From a virus: DNA of 24,342 nucleotides. The position numbers were made by a program, and so were the translations under genes. Positions 20,947-24,342 of the stretch are shown here, piece by piece; position 1 is the stretch's first letter; the number at the start of each line of letters is the position of its first letter. The notes under the pieces are model-generated. The model was not told the DNA's origin, did no database searches, and was given only the letters and a program-made list of their open reading frames with translations. The stretch spans positions 13,940-38,281 of IMG/VR virus record IMGVR_UViG_3300030451_000561; one strand, 5' to 3'.

Positions 20947-23900
20947 ATGGCAGTACCAGAGGGCTTTCAATCATTCACACAACCTAGAGATACTTTTGTT
21001 CAACAAAGTACTCAGGCTGCTATTAACGTAACTGACCCATTAACTCAGGTTGCTACTGCGTTGGCGACTATAGAACCTACTTTGCAAAAATTTATACTAC
21101 AAAAAATCGAAGATAAAAAAGAAGAAGAAGTAGCAGCAGGACAATCTAAAGGTCAACAAGCAGGTCGTGTATATACCAAGACAGAAAAATTATTATATCC
21201 ACGAAACGTAGAGATAGACGAAACTTCAGAAGAATACGCACAATCTTTAGTTGCTTTAAGAAAAAATCAAAAAGCAATAGATGTAGAAATTACTAGAGGA
21301 AGAAGTGCATGGTTTAAAAACGCATATCAAGAAGCTAAAGCTATAACTTTAGGTAAAAACTTTGCAGTAGAACTTGAAGCTAACTACGACACTTATAGAG
21401 TGCCAGACAGCGTTACAGGAGAAATGAAACCACTTTCTGCATATCCTTTTCAAAGTCCAGAAGTGCAAAACTATATCAGTTCATTTAGAAATAAAAATGT
21501 TGAAGCAGCTAATATAGAAGACTTTTATTTTAATAGATCATTTCTACCACAGATAGAAAAAGGAGTAACAAAGTTTGCTACAGAACATGAAAAAGACCAC
21601 TCATACTACAAGTTAGAAGAATATAGTAAATCGCTAAAAGAAAACTTAGGGTTAACTTGGACTGCTTATCAGCTTAAAAAAGCAAAGTTTGGAGATAAAG
21701 CAGATATGACAGCAGAAGCTAATGATATTAAACTCATGGTTGAAAACGTAGCAAAGTTATATCAAGCAGAAGATTTGGCAAAAATTTATGACGAAGTAAT
21801 TATTCCTTGGATTATGGAAAGAGGATTATTAATGGCATCTAATGACCAAATAGGTGCAGAAAGATTTGACATAGCTAGAGAATTTTTAAAAGAATTTACT
21901 ATGCTGTTTCCTCGAAAGATGAAGACAGAAACAGTAATAAATAAAAAAGGAGAAGTAGAAGTTAAACCAGTATTAAGACAAGTCTTTGAAGAAGATGGTA
22001 GTCCTACTATTGATGAAAAAGGTAAAGCTGTATTTGAGCCAGAATATTTTGACCAGAATGTTTTACAAACAAAAAAGAATTATGAGAAGAAATTAAACAC
22101 TGCACTAAAAGCAATTAATACTTTAGAAGTGCAATATCAAAAAACAGGTAAAGAAAAAAATCAAAGAGCAGACATATTAGAAATGAAAACACTTTTGAAA
22201 AAAGGAAAAGAAATGACAAAGGAAGATAAGCAAAGAATAAAAGAGTTAGCTTCAAACAGTACAGCAGCTACAACATGGTTAAAAAATAATAGAGATACAT
22301 ATAACCCAAATACTGTGCAGAGTTTTAATCAGTTGTATAAAGAGTTAAGGGGTGGAGAAATACGTGACGATAAGTACGCTTATGTACGAATTAATGATTG
22401 GTTTGACAGTACTTTAAAACTAGATAAAGATGAAGCTAATTATAAAAAACTAATTGAGATAGTAGATGATGAAGCTAACGAAGAGAAGAAATATGCAGCA
22501 GCAGGAGCAAAAGCAGTAGTTCAATCTAAATCACTTCTCTTTAATACTTTGCCTGACCAAACAAAAAACGACCCTTTGTTAATGGATAAATTAAGTGATG
22601 AAATAGAAAAAATAGTGCCATACATGATTGAGTATGCAGAAACAAAACGAATTTTTGGAGAAGAAACAAAAGAAAGATACCCCACAGTAGAAGAAATAGA
22701 TCAAGAATTAGAGAGACAAAAAGAAGTTATGGATATTAATTTGTTAGCTATACAAAAGTTTGCATCTGAAGGAACAGCAACAAATTTGAGTCTTGACCCA
22801 TTTACCCCAGAAAACAAACAAAAAGATAAATCTATTAATATAGAAAGAATTAAATTTGTGCTAAGAGAATTGAACGGAAAACAAAGTTATGTAAATGGTA
22901 AAAAAAGAAAACCTACACTTGAAGACTTAGAAGATGCTTATGATTATTTAGGTACAGATGTAAGTATTGAATTTTTATTAGGACAATATGACGCAGAGTT
23001 AGATAAGAATAAATTAGATAGCAAAATAGAATTAGCTAAATTATTAGACAATTTAGATTTAAGTTTTGAAGATATAGAAAAATATAATTTGTACGACAAA
23101 TTTACTGAGATAGGTGCAGACATAACAAATAATTATGCAGACCTAACAAAAGTAATGGAAGAATATAAAGTATCTAAAAATATTGACCAACCACCTAGTC
23201 CACCTACAGAAGATAATGCAGGTGCAAATAATCCAAATTTAAGACTTGATGGCAGTGGCGATAGGTTTGACGAATTAAATGAAGAAGAAAAACAACAAGT
23301 AAACGAAATGCTTGGTAGAGAGGTTTTTCCAAAGGTACAAACACCCTCGACCACTAATGAAAATGTAGAAAAATTAAATGTTTCAGATGAGACTACAGAT
23401 GAGACAGTAGATACCAACAAGGAAGTTAAAACAGATAATAAACCTAAAACTAGAAAAGATTTGAATTTATCTAAAATCTTTGCAATACCTGAAGGGGCAA
23501 CAGATGGCAGTTTACTTGCGTCAGGAGAAGTACCATTCCCAATAGGAGCAGGAAAAGATTTTGGAAAACAATTTGATTTTTACTTAGAGGAATACTACGG
23601 ATTTAATCAAGACAGCAGAATATACAAGCAAATGCCTGCTTACATAAAATCTAATTTAATGGAAGATTTCCAAGAACAACAAGCAAAAGACATAGCAGAA
23701 ATTGAACAAGACAGTGAAGTAAAAACAACAGGAGATATGATAGAAAGTCTTGACTTGTCTGAAGTACAGTCTGATGTAACTCCAAACTTAGGTTTACGAG
23801 ATGGCAGTCTTATAGCTATGGCTTTACCTCCAAAAGGCACAGAAACAAAACAGCAACAAGATACAGAAGTAGAAATTAGTAAAGACCCAAATAATGTAGT

Positions 23901-24342
23901 TCGTATGGAAACTAACTTTAAAACAATTTACGCTTTAGCTAAAGAAGTTGGTATTAAATTCCCAGAAGTAGTTGCTGCACAATTTGGTGTGGAATCGCAA
24001 CATGGATTAAAAGTTACTGGTACAAATAATTATCTAGGTATAAAAGCAAGACCTGAAGATATAGAATCAGGTAACTTTACTGAAGCTGAAACTTATGAAG
24101 AGATAGATGGCAAGATGGTTAAACGTATGGAGAAGTTTAAAAACTTTACATCTATAAGAGAAATGTTACTGGATTACAAGAAACATTATAATGACGACTG
24201 GTTTAATGGATTTACAACTAGAAAAGGCACAGTCAATGTCAATACTGCTGAAGAAGCAATAATAAGATTAAAAGAAAATGGTTATGCAACAGACTCAGAC
24301 TACGTTAAGCTAGTGACAGATGTTCTTAATGATGCACGTAGA
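20947..24342 (+). CDS. Large internal virion protein, gp15-like, with glucosaminidase domain (partial)
   Basis: The frame is open from ATG 20947 to the window end: at least 1132 residues, C-terminus not seen. The first about 740 residues are a charged, helical region like T7 gp15, beginning MAVPEGFQSFTQPRDTFVQQ. Residues about 747-837 are a Pro/Glu/Thr-rich linker. From about 988 there is a glucosaminidase-like domain: ALAKEVGIKFPEVVAAQFGV then ESQHG with likely catalytic E1016, TGTNNYLGIKA, and a later TSIREMLLDYKKHY segment. This fold cuts peptidoglycan glycan strands, letting the ejected core proteins cross the wall. In T7 the wall-cutting activity is a transglycosylase at the start of gp16, so the enzyme class and place differ. 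It could be a gp15 or a merged gp15-gp16 protein. Confidence 0.88.
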   Translation, partial: MAVPEGFQSFTQPRDTFVQQSTQAAINVTDPLTQVATALATIEPTLQKFILQKIEDKKEEEVAAGQSKGQQAGRVYTKTEKLLYPRNVEIDETSEEYAQSLVALRKNQKAIDVEITRGRSAWFKNAYQEAKAITLGKNFAVELEANYDTYRVPDSVTGEMKPLSAYPFQSPEVQNYISSFRNKNVEAANIEDFYFNRSFLPQIEKGVTKFATEHEKDHSYYKLEEYSKSLKENLGLTWTAYQLKKAKFGDKADMTAEANDIKLMVENVAKLYQAEDLAKIYDEVIIPWIMERGLLMASNDQIGAERFDIAREFLKEFTMLFPRKMKTETVINKKGEVEVKPVLRQVFEEDGSPTIDEKGKAVFEPEYFDQNVLQTKKNYEKKLNTALKAINTLEVQYQKTGKEKNQRADILEMKTLLKKGKEMTKEDKQRIKELASNSTAATTWLKNNRDTYNPNTVQSFNQLYKELRGGEIRDDKYAYVRINDWFDSTLKLDKDEANYKKLIEIVDDEANEEKKYAAAGAKAVVQSKSLLFNTLPDQTKNDPLLMDKLSDEIEKIVPYMIEYAETKRIFGEETKERYPTVEEIDQELERQKEVMDINLLAIQKFASEGTATNLSLDPFTPENKQKDKSINIERIKFVLRELNGKQSYVNGKKRKPTLEDLEDAYDYLGTDVSIEFLLGQYDAELDKNKLDSKIELAKLLDNLDLSFEDIEKYNLYDKFTEIGADITNNYADLTKVMEEYKVSKNIDQPPSPPTEDNAGANNPNLRLDGSGDRFDELNEEEKQQVNEMLGREVFPKVQTPSTTNENVEKLNVSDETTDETVDTNKEVKTDNKPKTRKDLNLSKIFAIPEGATDGSLLASGEVPFPIGAGKDFGKQFDFYLEEYYGFNQDSRIYKQMPAYIKSNLMEDFQEQQAKDIAEIEQDSEVKTTGDMIESLDLSEVQSDVTPNLGLRDGSLIAMALPPKGTETKQQQDTEVEISKDPNNVVRMETNFKTIYALAKEVGIKFPEVVAAQFGVESQHGLKVTGTNNYLGIKARPEDIESGNFTEAETYEEIDGKMVKRMEKFKNFTSIREMLLDYKKHYNDDWFNGFTTRKGTVNVNTAEEAIIRLKENGYATDSDYVKLVTDVLNDARR

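Noticed and set aside
23133-23420. Minus-strand 95-residue Ser/Phe-rich frame
   Set aside because: It mirrors the Glu/Lys-rich coding of the large core protein, which is open through the whole region.
1-24342. CRISPR array, insertion sequence, tRNA gene or photosynthesis genes
   Set aside because: No regularly spaced repeats, transposase motifs, cloverleaf structures or psbA/hli-like frames were found on either strand.

Overview
This window is the left part of a T7-like podovirus genome (Autographiviridae type). All supported genes are on the + strand, and the modules follow T7 order: small early genes, single-subunit RNA polymerase, DNA metabolism, then head, tail and internal-core genes. 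The DNA is AT-rich and many starts lack a clear Shine-Dalgarno sequence. A tyrosine integrase lies immediately upstream of, and overlaps, the RNA polymerase gene. That layout is known from marine T7-like phages of picocyanobacteria and SAR11, so an aquatic low-GC host is my inference. The exact host cannot be read from the sequence. No tRNA, CRISPR array, insertion sequence or photosynthesis gene was seen.

Layout. Bases 1-268 hold no gene but contain a tandem repeat, an imperfect inverted repeat and a host-type promoter candidate. Bases 269-4913 are an early region of 14 small genes. Recognisable members are an ArdC-like antirestriction protein (ssDNA-binding plus zinc metallopeptidase), a papain-fold-like cysteine protein and a short NrdR-like zinc ribbon; the rest are unassigned. 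This region is rich in hairpins, repeated leaders and ATGA stop-start overlaps. Bases 4834-8062 are integrase and RNA polymerase. Bases 8131-11573 are the replication and recombination set: gp2.5-like SSB, endonuclease I, a small unknown protein, gp4-like primase-helicase and gp6-like exonuclease. The gp5-like DNA polymerase expected between the last two is absent, and those genes overlap by 4 bp. A strong two-tier hairpin terminator at 11573-11613 closes this block.

Bases 11704-24342 are the late genes: three small proteins (two resembling T7 gp7.3), portal, a small unknown protein, scaffold, two small basic proteins, major capsid, an intrinsic terminator, a 39-residue basic protein, tail tubular A and B, a gp13-like GNAT-fold protein, a gp14-like internal core protein and a very large gp15-like protein. 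The last carries a glucosaminidase domain and runs off the window end.

How it fits together: a host promoter probably drives the early genes, including antirestriction and takeover candidates. The phage RNA polymerase then transcribes the replication and late genes, with terminators after the exonuclease and after the capsid gene shaping late expression. The integrase suggests a temperate option, but no repressor or attP was recognised here. The most unusual points are the missing DNA polymerase, the early ArdC and cysteine-protease-like proteins, the repeated hairpin-leader modules, the overlapping alternative stems at 2264-2321, and the glucosaminidase fused to the internal core protein.
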